Origin: Olivibacter sp036959255
Lineage (GTDB): Bacteria; Bacteroidota; Bacteroidia; Sphingobacteriales; Sphingobacteriaceae
Reading direction: 5' to 3'
Length of the DNA: 64,000 nt
Assembly: GCF_036959255.1 (NCBI RefSeq)
Contig: NZ_JAWMTI010000001.1
Location: forward strand, 744,001 to 808,000
In this document: positions 18,867-28,227 of the stretch, in pieces
Position numbering within the stretch: the stretch's first letter is position 1
Layout of the letters: each line of letters starts with the position of its first letter
Program-made: the position numbers and the translations under genes
The notes under the pieces: model-generated
The model's input: the letters and a program-made list of their open reading frames with translations, nothing else
Told to the model about the DNA's origin: nothing
The model's database searches: none

Positions 18867-19105
18867 TTGCTATCTTCAAATTTCGTTTCCATATACAGTG
18901 TTTCTACTTTTTCCCTAGCCCATGGCGTTCGTCTAAGAAATTGAAGACTTGACTTAATACTGGGATTGTTTGCGAAACAATTCAATCGGATTAACCGCGC
19001 AAGCTCCTTCCATCCATAATGTCTTTCCAAGCGCGTAATAACCATCTCCAGTGTAACCCCATGCATGGGGTTATTCGGCTGTTCTTTATGAAAATCTCGA
19101 GACAT
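18848..19105 (-). CDS. VF530 (DUF2132) family small protein
   Basis: 85-residue protein matching the VF530/DUF2132 family, small helical proteins proposed to bind DNA. The family core is clear: NPMHGVTLEMVITRLERHYGW, then LARLIRLNCFANNPSIKSSL and FLRRTPWAREKVE. The last few residues after this core (FEDSNYPSEG) lie in the overlap with the convergent molybdenum hydroxylase gene. It is 12 bp downstream of the dehydrogenase gene on the same strand, so probably cotranscribed. Biological role unknown. Confidence 0.85.
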   Translation of the reverse strand: MSRDFHKEQPNNPMHGVTLEMVITRLERHYGWKELARLIRLNCFANNPSIKSSLQFLRRTPWAREKVETLYMETKFEDSNYPSEG

Positions 19106-19117
19106 ATCTTCGTTGAC

Positions 19118-19975
19118 CTATAGCGTTTCCAGGTAAGTTATAATTGCCATCACATCCTCTTCTCCCAAACCTTTATCCATTGCCTTTTTATAGGTTTCCG
19201 CTAGCGGTTGGGCCAAGGGAAAATCAATCCCCTGCTCGCGAGCCAAACGGAGATCTTTCACCATATGTTTCAGCGCAAATGCAGCCGGGAAGTCTCCCGC
19301 CACAATGGCACTCGTTTTTAATTTTGTGAGCGGACTTCCACAAGCTCCTTCGTTTACAATTCGCAGCATATCATCGGCCTTGATTCCGTTCTTCTTCGCA
19401 AATAAAACGGTTTCAGCCAATCCCTCCAACGTAAGTGCCAAAAAGTAATTGATTGCTAATTTCGCCGATGATCCTGCCCCTACACTGCCCAACCAGAACG
19501 ACAATTTCCCCAATTTCTCAAATAAAGGTTGCGCGGCACGAAAATTATCCTCATCGCCACCTGCAAGAATTATTAAGGCACCATCCTCGGCAGGTTTAAC
19601 ACTCCCTGAAACTGGAGCCTCCAGAAACCTGGCTCCGACGGCCTTGCACATTTCCTCCAACTCATAAGAAGTTTTTGGAGCAACGGTGCTCATATTTATA
19701 ATAAGTTTACCATCAACCGGACAATTAAGTAGGCCCCCCTCGCCCAGAAATAAACCCTTTACCGCTTGGTCGTCTGATAACATGGTTATAACAACATCAC
19801 TTTCCGCACACAAATCTTGTATACTATTTGCTAAAGCAGCACCCTGATTGACTAAGCTTTCCGCCTTCGACGCTGTTCGATTATATACATTGAGCGTATA
19901 ACCTGCTTCCAGCAAATTTTTTGCCATGGGAATTCCCATATTGCCCAAGCCTATCCATCCTATTGTATCGGTCAT
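19118..19975 (-). CDS. NAD(P)-dependent beta-hydroxyacid dehydrogenase family protein
   Basis: 285-residue member of the 3-hydroxyisobutyrate dehydrogenase / glyoxylate-succinic semialdehyde reductase family. The N-terminal Rossmann fold has IGWIGLGNMGIPMAKNL (GxGxxG) and an NRT motif favouring NADP. Further signatures are the substrate-binding segment APVSGSVKPAEDGALIILAGG and the catalytic Lys in GAGSSAKLAINYFLAL. The C-terminus KDLRLAREQG is also typical. The upstream MFS gene is 78 bp away, and the VF530 gene 12 bp downstream. Exact substrate (glyoxylate, succinic semialdehyde or hydroxyisobutyrate) cannot be told from sequence alone. Confidence 0.9.
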   Translation of the reverse strand: MTDTIGWIGLGNMGIPMAKNLLEAGYTLNVYNRTASKAESLVNQGAALANSIQDLCAESDVVITMLSDDQAVKGLFLGEGGLLNCPVDGKLIINMSTVAPKTSYELEEMCKAVGARFLEAPVSGSVKPAEDGALIILAGGDEDNFRAAQPLFEKLGKLSFWLGSVGAGSSAKLAINYFLALTLEGLAETVLFAKKNGIKADDMLRIVNEGACGSPLTKLKTSAIVAGDFPAAFALKHMVKDLRLAREQGIDFPLAQPLAETYKKAMDKGLGEEDVMAIITYLETL

Positions 19976-20053
19976 CTAAATTGGTATTTCAAAACATCCG
20001 CTTTCATTAGCGGGTGTTGCTATAACAAAGGGCAAAGATAATTGTTTAAGCCC

Positions 20054-21262
20054 TCAAATACAATCGCATGCGGCCCCCTCGCATATCATTACTTCTTCCA
20101 CAGACTTTGGATTACCGGCAGCTGCCTTTCTCTTATTGAAGGCAAAGGCGAAGAATGCACCAAAAAAGGCCATCGCTGCACCAACTACTGCGGGCCAGGT
20201 ATAATCGAAATGATAGACCAAAGGTAGCCCCCCCAAGAATGCACCTAAAGCATTTCCGATGTTAAAGCTTGCCTGGCTAACAGATGCGGCAATCATCTCC
20301 GCACCTTTAGCCGTATTGATCATCAGCATTTGAATCGGTGCTGCTAGGGCAAAGGCCACAGCTCCGGTTATAAAAGTCATAATTAACGCCGTAATCTGGT
20401 TAAAAGAAACAAAATGTACAACAATCAAGGTAACAGCCATTAAGATCAACAAAGCAGCCGAAGCCTTTCCTGGCGAGAAACGGTCGGCCAAAAAGCCTCC
20501 TAAAAGATTTCCAACCATCATTCCAACACCTGCCAACACTAAAATATAGGTTACCGCGTCGGCTGAAAAACCAGCAACACTTGTCATCATCGGTGCGATA
20601 TAACTGTACCAGCAAAACAAGCCTCCGGTGCCAATCGATATCATCAATATAATGAGCCAAGCTTCTGTTTTCTTGAAGAATCCGAGTTCATTTCTTAAGT
20701 TTCGGTCTGCGTTAGCTGACAAAGCCGGTAATAAGGCCTTTAAACTAAAAACCGTTATTAATCCTACAGCTACCACAATGGCAAAAGAAAAACGCCAGGA
20801 GAAGTGATGGCCAATATAGGTTCCCAAAGGAACGCCTGCAATATTGGCAATGGTCAAACCCAAAAACATCAGGGAAACTGCCTGCGCTTCTTTTCCTTTC
20901 TTCGCTATACGGCTTGCAACAACCGACCCTACACCAAAGAAAGCTCCATGGGGCAAACCGGAAAGTAAACGGGCAATAAATAAGGTATTGAAATCCGGAG
21001 CAAAGGCAGAAAAGGCGTTAAAAGCCGTAAACATTACCATTAATGCGATCAATATATTTTTGGGAGGATATTTACCTGCAATAGCTACCAGTAAAGGAGC
21101 TCCGATGACTACGCCCAAGGCATATGCGGATATAAGGTGCCCTGCCTTTGGAATAGAAACCGTTAAATCCTTCGCAATATCCGGAAGCAGTCCCATCATA
21201 ACGAATTCGGTTATTCCGATACCTAAGCCTCCTAAAGTTAGTGGAAGTAAGTTTTTGTTCAT
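20054..21262 (-). CDS. MFS transporter, AraJ/YdhP-like exporter
   Basis: 402-residue, 12-helix major facilitator protein of the DHA1 drug/sugar efflux type. The N-terminus (LPLTLGGLGIGITEFVMMGLLPDIA) and the helix 4-5 region (ARLLSGLPHGAFFGVG and GVPLGTYIG) match the AraJ group, proton-driven exporters of sugars or drugs. The C-terminal tail after the last helix is charged and ends CEGAACDCI, an unusual three-Cys stretch. A -7 element TAACTTTG lies at 21299-21292 on this strand, about 30 bp upstream, within the divergent promoter region shared with the peptidase gene. It heads a probable operon with the dehydrogenase and VF530 genes. Confidence 0.9.
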   Translation of the reverse strand: MNKNLLPLTLGGLGIGITEFVMMGLLPDIAKDLTVSIPKAGHLISAYALGVVIGAPLLVAIAGKYPPKNILIALMVMFTAFNAFSAFAPDFNTLFIARLLSGLPHGAFFGVGSVVASRIAKKGKEAQAVSLMFLGLTIANIAGVPLGTYIGHHFSWRFSFAIVVAVGLITVFSLKALLPALSANADRNLRNELGFFKKTEAWLIILMISIGTGGLFCWYSYIAPMMTSVAGFSADAVTYILVLAGVGMMVGNLLGGFLADRFSPGKASAALLILMAVTLIVVHFVSFNQITALIMTFITGAVAFALAAPIQMLMINTAKGAEMIAASVSQASFNIGNALGAFLGGLPLVYHFDYTWPAVVGAAMAFFGAFFAFAFNKRKAAAGNPKSVEEVMICEGAACDCI

Positions 21263-21291
21263 AAGTTACTTAGTGTCTAAAATACACATTG

Positions 21292-21352
21292 CAAAGTTAG
21301 TATATTCTCCTTCAATTCGTACGAAGCATTTTTAAATAAATAGCTATGTTTG
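21292..21352. promoter_or_regulatory. Divergent promoters for the MFS and peptidase genes
   Basis: On the minus strand TAACTTTG (21299-21292) and on the plus strand TATGTTTG (21345-21352) both fit the TAnnTTTG -7 element. They point to the MFS gene (start 21262) and the peptidase gene (start 21393). No convincing -33 boxes were found. Confidence 0.45.
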
Positions 21353-21392
21353 CTACATATTTACACAGCGAAAACAATTTAACCGTTCACAC

Positions 21393-23597
21393 ATGAAAAG
21401 AAACATACTCTTGCTAGCTTTAGCATTAGGTGTTCACACTATTTATGCGCAACAGAAGCGCTTTAGCATCGATGAAGCTGCCATTGGGCTTTATGCCAAT
21501 CTTGCACAAGAAAACCTGGCGCAACTCAGTTGGGTTCCTCATGAAACCGCTTTCGTTCATACTGTTAAGGTTCTAGATGAAGATGTATTGATCCGTAAGC
21601 ATGTTCCAAGCCTAGCTGTTGACACGCTGTTACACCTAAGCGATATTCAGAAACTTCTTGGCTCCGATATAAGGTTAAATACTTTTCCCGAAATCCACTG
21701 GCTGGATAAGCAAACGATGTACTTCGAGGTGCAAAATCGCTATTTCATAGCGCATCAAAAGGCGACAGATTGGGAGGTTTTACCTTGGCATACATTACCC
21801 GAAAATGCGGCCAATATTGTCGTAGACAGCGTGAATAAACAATTAGCTTATACGCAGGGTAACAATTTGTTTTTGATTGACACAAACGGAAAAATACAAT
21901 CGCTAACACAGGACGCTAATCCGGATATTGTAAACGGCCAGTCGGTCCACCGCCAGGAATTTGGCATTGAGAAAGGGATTTTCTTTTCGCCAAAAGGGAA
22001 TTATCTTGCCTTTTACCGGATGGATCAACGTATGGTTGAAAGCTATCCCATCGTCAATTGGGATAATACACCGGCAAGCGTTCATGGTACTAAATACCCT
22101 TTTGCAGGCCGCCCCTCCCATGAAGTTAGCCTTGGCGTTTATAACCCCAAAAATGCAAAAACAGTCTTTTTACAAACAGGTGAACCCAAGGACCATTACC
22201 TTACCTGTGTGACCTGGAGCCCGGATGAAAAGTTCATTTATGTGGCTATTCTAAACCGTGAGCAAAACCACCTATGGTTAAATCAATATGACGCGGAGAA
22301 TGGTTTTTTTATAAAAACACTTTTCGAGGAGCAGGATCCAAAGTACGTACAACCGCTACATGAGCTACACTTTCTGCCCCACAAAGACGATCAATTTGTT
22401 TGGTGGAGTCAACGTGATGGATTTATGCATCTATATCGTTACGATAGAACAGGAAAGCAATTAAATCAAATCACTAAAGGCAATTGGGTCGTTAATGAGA
22501 TTATCGGAGAAAGTGCGGATAAGAAAACCCTTTACATTACCGGTTCCAAAGAATCTCCCCTAGAAAAGCATGTATATGCCGTGCATTGGGAAACAGGAAA
22601 AATGACTCGATTGGATGCAAAGCCAGGAGTTCATCAAGCCCAGGTCAATACCGATGGCACGCACATATTAGACAGTTGGAGCGATGGCACGACGCCAAGA
22701 ACCATCGATATCTACGGTACGCAAAAAAACTGGAAGAGAAACCTATTGACTTCCAAAAATCCACTTTCCGCGTATTTACGTCCAAAAGTAGAGAACATCA
22801 CGTTAAAAGCAGATGACGGTACACCCCTATTCGGCAAACTAATCTATCCTACCAATTTCAATCCTTCTCATAAGTATCCCGTAATTGTTTACTTGTACAA
22901 CGGCCCGAATGTACAGTTATTAGCTAATAGCTTTCCGGCCAGTGGGAATCTTTGGTACGAATACATGGCACAAAGAGGTTACCTTGTTTTCACCATGGAT
23001 GGCCGAGGGAGTAGCAACAGGGGCCTAAAGTTTGAACAGGCAACCTTCAGACAGCTTGGATCGGTGGAAATGGAGGATCAAATGCAAGGTGTTAACTACC
23101 TGAAATCACTGCCCTATGTGGACATCGACCGAATGGGGATACACGGCTGGAGCTTTGGCGGTTTCATGACCACATCCTTTATGCTGCGCAAACCAGACAT
23201 ATTTAAAGTAGGAGTGGCCGGCGGACCGGTATTAGATTGGCGCTTGTATGAGGTGATGTACACAGAGCGCTATATGGATACACCGGCAGAAAACCCCGCG
23301 GGTTATGAAAAAGCCAATTTACTATCGAAGACGGCCCTTTTAAAAGGAAAATTGCTTCTTATTCATGGCACATCCGACAGTACGGTGGTATGGCAACATT
23401 CGATAAAATTTCTTAAAGAAGCCATAAAGACAAGAACCCAAGTCGATTACTTTGTCTACCCTGGGTATGAACATAATGTGCGTGGCTACGATCGGATTCA
23501 TCTTATGCAAAAGATAAGCGATTATTTTGATCTATACCTCAACCCCTATGCGGCACAAGATATAAATGAGAAAGCAAATGCGAAGCTTTCATATTAA
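21393..23597 (+). CDS. S9 family dipeptidyl peptidase IV-like exopeptidase
   Basis: Exported serine peptidase of the prolyl oligopeptidase (S9B) type, which removes dipeptides, often X-Pro, from peptide N-termini. A signal peptide covers residues 1-19 (LALGVHTIYAQ). A beta-propeller spans about 40-490, with the DPP IV signature Glu region around EFGIEKGIFFSP. The C-terminal alpha/beta hydrolase contains the catalytic Ser587 in HGWSFGG, Asp662 in HGTSDSTV and His694 in GYEHNVRGYDR. At 734 residues it has the usual length. The aminotransferase gene starts 24 bp downstream, so the two are probably cotranscribed. Peptide degradation in the periplasm is the likely role. Confidence 0.93.
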   Translation: MKRNILLLALALGVHTIYAQQKRFSIDEAAIGLYANLAQENLAQLSWVPHETAFVHTVKVLDEDVLIRKHVPSLAVDTLLHLSDIQKLLGSDIRLNTFPEIHWLDKQTMYFEVQNRYFIAHQKATDWEVLPWHTLPENAANIVVDSVNKQLAYTQGNNLFLIDTNGKIQSLTQDANPDIVNGQSVHRQEFGIEKGIFFSPKGNYLAFYRMDQRMVESYPIVNWDNTPASVHGTKYPFAGRPSHEVSLGVYNPKNAKTVFLQTGEPKDHYLTCVTWSPDEKFIYVAILNREQNHLWLNQYDAENGFFIKTLFEEQDPKYVQPLHELHFLPHKDDQFVWWSQRDGFMHLYRYDRTGKQLNQITKGNWVVNEIIGESADKKTLYITGSKESPLEKHVYAVHWETGKMTRLDAKPGVHQAQVNTDGTHILDSWSDGTTPRTIDIYGTQKNWKRNLLTSKNPLSAYLRPKVENITLKADDGTPLFGKLIYPTNFNPSHKYPVIVYLYNGPNVQLLANSFPASGNLWYEYMAQRGYLVFTMDGRGSSNRGLKFEQATFRQLGSVEMEDQMQGVNYLKSLPYVDIDRMGIHGWSFGGFMTTSFMLRKPDIFKVGVAGGPVLDWRLYEVMYTERYMDTPAENPAGYEKANLLSKTALLKGKLLLIHGTSDSTVVWQHSIKFLKEAIKTRTQVDYFVYPGYEHNVRGYDRIHLMQKISDYFDLYLNPYAAQDINEKANAKLSY

Positions 23598-23621
23598 TGA
23601 GAATTTAGTTATTTTGGTATC

Positions 23622-24707
23622 ATGACCTCAGATATATACGATCAATTTCCACTGTTAGCCCATGCTACCTACGTAAATACACCGGGCACCGGCATTTTAT
23701 CAAAAGATATTTTAGACTGGCGAAGAAAACATGATGAAGATTATTTTCAAAAGGGAAGCACGTTTCGGATAACCCAAGAACATTTTCTTCAGCAGGTGAG
23801 AGAGCAGCTGGCCGCTTTCTTTCAAGCGAATGCGGCAACTACTTTTTTAGTCCCAAATTTTTCATTTGGCATGAATACCTTTTTGGATCGTCTAGCGTCC
23901 TCTGAACGCTTTTTGTTGTTGGAAGAAGACTATCCCTCTGTTAATTACGCCGTAAAAAGCCGGGGTTTTAAGGTGGAAACGGTACCTGTTGACGAAAATT
24001 TGGAAGATCGGATACTGACAAAAATTCGTGAATTTAAGCCCACTGCTTTCGCTTTTAGTTTGGTTCAATATATAAGCGGTATAAAGCTGGATCTTGATTT
24101 CTTAAAAAAGTTAAAAGCTGAGTATCCTCAACTTTTACTCGTTGCCGATGGTACCCAATATTGTGGGACCGAAAGTTTTGACTTTAAAAGTTCCGGTTTA
24201 GACTTCCTCGGGGCCAGTGGTTACAAATGGATGCTTTCGGGATATGGCAATGGTTTTGTTTTATTAGGAGAGGGTATTACAGACCGCCTATACCTCAATA
24301 CTGTTGGACAGACACTTCCAACAGAACCATTCTTGCAAGGCAGAACACCGTTGTCTTTACTCTTCGAGCCTGGGCATCAGGACACCCTATCATTCGGTAC
24401 ATTGCAACAATCCATTACCTATTTCAACCAGATCGGAAAGCAGGCGATGGGGAACAGCATTCGGAGTTTATCACTTAAAGCCCTAGCAGCTTTTTCCGAT
24501 AGGGGCCTTTTAGCGGGTAGTGTAGCGAAGCGCTCCCTACATTCTTCCATTTTCAGTCTCTCGATTGACGATGATGCCCATAAGCGGCTCCAGGAAGCAA
24601 ATATTGTTTGTATGCGCCGCGGTTCGGGCGTACGCGTCGGTTTCCATTTTTTTAATACCGAAAAAGACTTAAGTAAAATATTGGCCGTTCTGGATCAACA
24701 TATATAA
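23622..24707 (+). CDS. Class V aminotransferase (PLP-dependent)
   Basis: 361-residue cytoplasmic PLP enzyme of the class V aminotransferase / cysteine desulfurase superfamily. The PLP lysine is probably Lys202 in GASGYKWMLSGYGNGF, and VADGTQYCGT carries the Asp that contacts the pyridine nitrogen. The N-terminus (FPLLAHATYVNTPGTGIL) fits the group. It lacks the conserved C-terminal Cys loop of IscS/SufS, so a desulfurase role is unlikely; a transaminase or isopenicillin-N-epimerase-like activity is possible. It lies 24 bp after the peptidase gene and is closed by a strong hairpin. Confidence 0.82.
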   Translation: MTSDIYDQFPLLAHATYVNTPGTGILSKDILDWRRKHDEDYFQKGSTFRITQEHFLQQVREQLAAFFQANAATTFLVPNFSFGMNTFLDRLASSERFLLLEEDYPSVNYAVKSRGFKVETVPVDENLEDRILTKIREFKPTAFAFSLVQYISGIKLDLDFLKKLKAEYPQLLLVADGTQYCGTESFDFKSSGLDFLGASGYKWMLSGYGNGFVLLGEGITDRLYLNTVGQTLPTEPFLQGRTPLSLLFEPGHQDTLSFGTLQQSITYFNQIGKQAMGNSIRSLSLKALAAFSDRGLLAGSVAKRSLHSSIFSLSIDDDAHKRLQEANIVCMRRGSGVRVGFHFFNTEKDLSKILAVLDQHI

Positions 24708-24715
24708 TCAATCAT

Positions 24716-24741
24716 AAAAAATGGCCTCCTAAGAGGCCATT
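24716..24741. terminator. Bidirectional hairpin terminator
   Basis: AATGGCCTC (24720-24728) and GAGGCCATT (24733-24741) form a perfect 9-bp stem with a CTAA loop. The A-run before it gives a T-run for minus-strand transcription. It separates the convergent aminotransferase and WG-repeat genes. Confidence 0.88.
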
Positions 24742-24757
24742 CATCATAAAACCAAAC

Positions 24758-26053
24758 CTAAAATTGAACTCTTTGTCCCTTACTATCTATATAAAATTCT
24801 TCCTCCCCCTTCTTAACACGTGCAGTCCCATCTAAAAATATCTCAGCTTCATCGTAAATAAAGGGGACCACCACTTTCCCATTCTTATCTACAAATCCAA
24901 ACTTTTCTCCTTTCTGCACGTAGGCAACGCCATCAACAAATAGCGAACCTGTTTGATAACTTGGGGGTGTAATCACCTTATTCGTGGTATCTATCAGTGC
25001 ATACAAACCATCTTTCATTGCCCAAATACGATCCTCTGATGCAATAAAGGCTCCGTCATAGGTAAGGGGAATTATTTCCCGGCCACTTTTATCAATGACA
25101 CCGAATAAACCATCGCGCGATACCGGTGCTAAACCCGCACTATAGCCATAGCGATCATGGTAACGAGGTTCTACGATTACATTTCCTTCATCGTCCTCCA
25201 CACCCCAAAGCTCACCATCATCAGTCCAATGATATCCTTCGGCAAGCTCATAATCCTCTTTTTCTTCTACGATGCTGTCAACCGCAACGGCGCTATCATC
25301 CGAAAAATCAAATGAATCTTCAATGATATAATCCGTCGGTATCGTAAATAAGGTATCGTCAACCAGTGTTTCTTTAATAGAGGTGGCTTTAATCCCTACA
25401 TCCATACCATTTGTATTGGTGAATATTTTCAAGGCCATGCCCGGAACATCCTCAAGATAACTATATTCTCCCCAAAAGAGCTTTGGTAATTTCTCTGCAT
25501 ACCATATGGTGATATCTTGCGTCACATCACCAACTGTCATGCCCAGTAATGCTTTCTTACAGGTAAAGCCTGCAATTTCAGCGATTTCATCTGTCAAACG
25601 GACTTTTGCATCGGCCGCATTCACAACAACCATACTATCGCCGACCATTTCTGTATTAATTTTTGCTGTTGCCATAGCAGTGCGGGATGCTGTTTTACTT
25701 TCAGCATATAAGTTATAGGACGAACTATCTTCCAGATTGCTGATCTGCACCGAAGAAATAATTCCTTTCTGCTCGATTCGCATTTTACTTTCTGTCACAT
25801 AAGCCTTTAGCAGGTGTTCCCCTTCTTTTGTGCCGCTCATGGCCTTCCCTAATTCCATCATCGCGATCATTTGCTTTTCTTCTTCGGTCATACTTTCCGA
25901 ATCCTTCTTAGGCATATCAAAAGCTATATCGTATCCAACAACCCAGGCTTTCACTTTCTTTATTTCTTGTGCCCGCAATCGGTTGAATCCAGTCAACCCG
26001 ATAGCTAACAGGGTCAACAATAAAAAAGAACATTTTGGTAACTGTATTTTCAT
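24758..26053 (-). CDS. Secreted WG-repeat protein
   Basis: 431-residue exported protein. The signal peptide is residues 1-28 (LLTLLAIGLTGFNRLRAQ). The middle part, about 30-265, is a domain rich in Met and Glu that ends with a segment resembling GLPGLI/DUF4412-type periplasmic proteins (FTCKKALLGMTVGDVTQDITIWYAEKL split over a few residues); this assignment is weak. An acidic linker follows (DFSDDSAVAVDSIVEEKEDYE). The C-terminal 150 residues hold WG repeats: DDGELWGVEDDEGNVIVEPRY-type, DGLFGVIDKSGREIIP, GEKFGFVDKNGKVVVPFIYD. WG repeats are common in Bacteroidota surface proteins with no defined biochemical role. It is a single gene bounded by a terminator. Confidence 0.82.
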   Translation of the reverse strand: MKIQLPKCSFLLLTLLAIGLTGFNRLRAQEIKKVKAWVVGYDIAFDMPKKDSESMTEEEKQMIAMMELGKAMSGTKEGEHLLKAYVTESKMRIEQKGIISSVQISNLEDSSSYNLYAESKTASRTAMATAKINTEMVGDSMVVVNAADAKVRLTDEIAEIAGFTCKKALLGMTVGDVTQDITIWYAEKLPKLFWGEYSYLEDVPGMALKIFTNTNGMDVGIKATSIKETLVDDTLFTIPTDYIIEDSFDFSDDSAVAVDSIVEEKEDYELAEGYHWTDDGELWGVEDDEGNVIVEPRYHDRYGYSAGLAPVSRDGLFGVIDKSGREIIPLTYDGAFIASEDRIWAMKDGLYALIDTTNKVITPPSYQTGSLFVDGVAYVQKGEKFGFVDKNGKVVVPFIYDEAEIFLDGTARVKKGEEEFYIDSKGQRVQF

Positions 26054-26555
26054 TAGAATAAATTAGCTGTCTAATAATAAAGAAGCTTATCTGCCAAGCG
26101 CCGCTAACTATGCACTAAGTTTTATTAAGCTCGCTAAATGGCCCTCTTTTTTGACACAAAAGTACATATTGCATGCTTGATCTTCCATCACGGGAAACAG
26201 GGGTTTTAATCACAACGAATTGATGTTTGTAGGCTGTATTGCATGTACGCGCTCCTCATAAACTTAATTATAGAATCGCCTATCGAAGGGTAATCGCCAT
26301 ATAAATTGGCTCGCCAGACAAATTATTATCTTAATTATCAAGCATTTAAACACAAAAAGAAACAACTTATGCTTATCTTTTAAACTTTTTTTTGCATTTC
26401 ACTGTTTTTTCTACGTCCCGTTTGCAACGCTAACGGTGTAATTAAGTGCGTTTATTCAACGAACGAAAACTGTTAAACGGCTTTCTTATATACTAAAAAT
26501 AAAGTATGTTTGAAAGTCACGGATGAAGAACCACACATCTCTTAATGATTTATAG
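26054..26555. promoter_or_regulatory. 502-bp divergent intergenic region with two -7 elements
   Basis: No gene is visible. On the minus strand TACTTTTG (26164-26157) could drive the WG-repeat gene, and on the plus strand TATGTTTG (26505-26512) the barrel gene, 44 bp before its start. The rest is AT-rich sequence without stems or repeats that I can see. Confidence 0.4.
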
Positions 26556-27839
26556 ATGGGAAAGGCATACATGAGAAGACGTTATTTACATGACCAAAAC
26601 GGGGTGTTTTACCTTAAACTTATTTCTTTATCATTTTTTCTTATTCTACTAAACAATTTTAGTTTTGCGCAGCGTCCGGGGTATGAGTTGGAACCTTCTC
26701 GATCCAAGGCGGATACCACCAAGCAGCGAGACCTCATCGACTTGGCAAAAGATTTTCTGAATATTGAACCACCAAAAGGCCCCGACAGTAGTGGAAAATC
26801 GCTTTACTTCTCTTTTCTTCCTTTTTCTACTACTGTACCGGGTGGTGGACAGGCCTTGATTACTTCTACTACAGCAGGTTTTTACACCGGTGATCGGCAA
26901 AGCACCAATATGTCACGTGTCACCTTTACGCCGTACACGAACTTTAACGGCCGTTTTGGTCTCCCAATCCGGTCGTATATTTGGTTAAAGAATAACGAGT
27001 GGGTAATTATCGGAGATACGCGCTTGATGAAATATCCGCAATATACCTGGGGTTTAGGACGGCAGCATAGCGAAGAGGATAAAATGTTAGTTGACTATAC
27101 TTATTTCAGATTCTACCAACATGCATTACGCAAATTTAAGCGGAATTTTTTTGCGGGCCTTGGCTATAACCTGGATTATCGAACAAATATCGATGCAGAC
27201 AAAGAGGGCGTTCTATTAAAAGATTATGTAAATTATCCTTATGGAACCGATGATTTTGGCAGAAGTTTATCCTCAGGCTTGAGTTTTAATTTTCTTTACG
27301 ACACACGCGCCAATTCCATCAACCCCTTGGATGGTTATTACGCTTACTTTCAATACCGCATTAATCCGAAATTCCTTGGCAATGATCATTTTTGGAGTTC
27401 TGTTTACCTCGATCTACGAAAGTACATTCGTTTTACAGAAGACGCCAACAGGCAAAATATGCTTGGCTTATGGAGCTATTACTGGTCGGTCTTAAATCAA
27501 AAAGTACCTTACTTGGATTTGCCGAGCATTGGTTGGGATGTATACAATCGGTCGGGAAGAGGTTTTGATCAAAATCGTTTCCGGGGAAGACATCTATTTT
27601 ATCTGGAGGCCGAGTATCGGCGCGACATAACCAATAACGGACTGTTAGGCTTTGTATTATTTACCAACGCAAATACCGTTTCAGGTCCTAATAGCAACAT
27701 TTTTAGAGATTGGAACCAGGCCTACGGCGGAGGTTTACGGATTAAATTCAATAAAGGTTCGGGTACCAATATCGCCATCGATTATGGTCGGAGCAAGGGT
27801 TTCTCCGGATTCCAGATAGGATTAGATGAAGTTTTTTAG
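26556..27839 (+). CDS. Omp85/BamA-like outer-membrane barrel protein without POTRA domains
   Basis: 427-residue protein with a signal sequence ending near residue 39 (ILLNNFSFAQ) and a C-terminal half full of alternating aromatic beta strands, ending in IGLDEVF. GRGFDQNRFRGRHLFYLEAEYRR matches the Omp85 loop 6 motif with RG, as in BamA/TamA family (surface antigen D15) proteins. It is short for the family, with room for a 16-strand barrel but no POTRA repeats, so it is not the essential BamA. The ATG at 26571 (MRRRYLHD) is an alternative start. It probably forms a pore or translocates a partner; substrate not known. Confidence 0.8.
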   Translation: MGKAYMRRRYLHDQNGVFYLKLISLSFFLILLNNFSFAQRPGYELEPSRSKADTTKQRDLIDLAKDFLNIEPPKGPDSSGKSLYFSFLPFSTTVPGGGQALITSTTAGFYTGDRQSTNMSRVTFTPYTNFNGRFGLPIRSYIWLKNNEWVIIGDTRLMKYPQYTWGLGRQHSEEDKMLVDYTYFRFYQHALRKFKRNFFAGLGYNLDYRTNIDADKEGVLLKDYVNYPYGTDDFGRSLSSGLSFNFLYDTRANSINPLDGYYAYFQYRINPKFLGNDHFWSSVYLDLRKYIRFTEDANRQNMLGLWSYYWSVLNQKVPYLDLPSIGWDVYNRSGRGFDQNRFRGRHLFYLEAEYRRDITNNGLLGFVLFTNANTVSGPNSNIFRDWNQAYGGGLRIKFNKGSGTNIAIDYGRSKGFSGFQIGLDEVF

Positions 27840-27946
27840 CCCGTATCTAGCTTTCAGCTCTTAGATTTTAACTAACAGCTAATACCTAATGGCTAACTAC
27901 TAAATTTTGCTATATTGCACATAAATAGGCGTCGAAAAAAGTTTTT
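27840..27946. repeat. AGCTAATACCTAATGGCTAAC-type repeat and promoter of the HTH gene
   Basis: The 107-bp spacer contains GCTTTCAGCTCTTAGATTTTAACTAACAGCT with further TAAT/GGCTAA words, related to the intergenic repeat family but without a long stem. TATATTGC at about 27911-27918 could be a -7 element for the HTH gene. Confidence 0.35.
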
Positions 27947-28159
27947 ATGGACAAAAAAGTATACAACCGCATTAAGGCTGTTTTAGCAGAGCAAGGAAAA
28001 ACAAACAAGTGGCTTGCAGAAACCCTGGAAAGAAACATTAACACGGTCTCTAAATGGAGTACAAATAAAATGCAACCTACAGTAGAATCGCTTTTCGAAA
28101 TTGCAGAAGCCTTACAAGTCGATGTCCGCAGTTTACTTGTTTCAACAAAACAGCATTAA
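27947..28159 (+). CDS. XRE-family helix-turn-helix regulator
   Basis: 70-residue DNA-binding protein that is almost entirely a Cro/C1-type HTH. The recognition region is NKWLAETLERNINTVSKWSTNKMQPT, followed by VESLFEIAEALQVDVRSLL, the usual XRE tail. Such small regulators are common in Bacteroidota as stand-alone repressors. It is followed by the DUF2027 gene 68 bp downstream. No toxin partner is adjacent. Targets unknown. Confidence 0.85.
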   Translation: MDKKVYNRIKAVLAEQGKTNKWLAETLERNINTVSKWSTNKMQPTVESLFEIAEALQVDVRSLLVSTKQH

Positions 28160-28227
28160 ATAAATAATCTATATAAATAAAATCGGCTTGCTAAGCTGAA
28201 TACACTGACATTAACGATTAACAGAAG

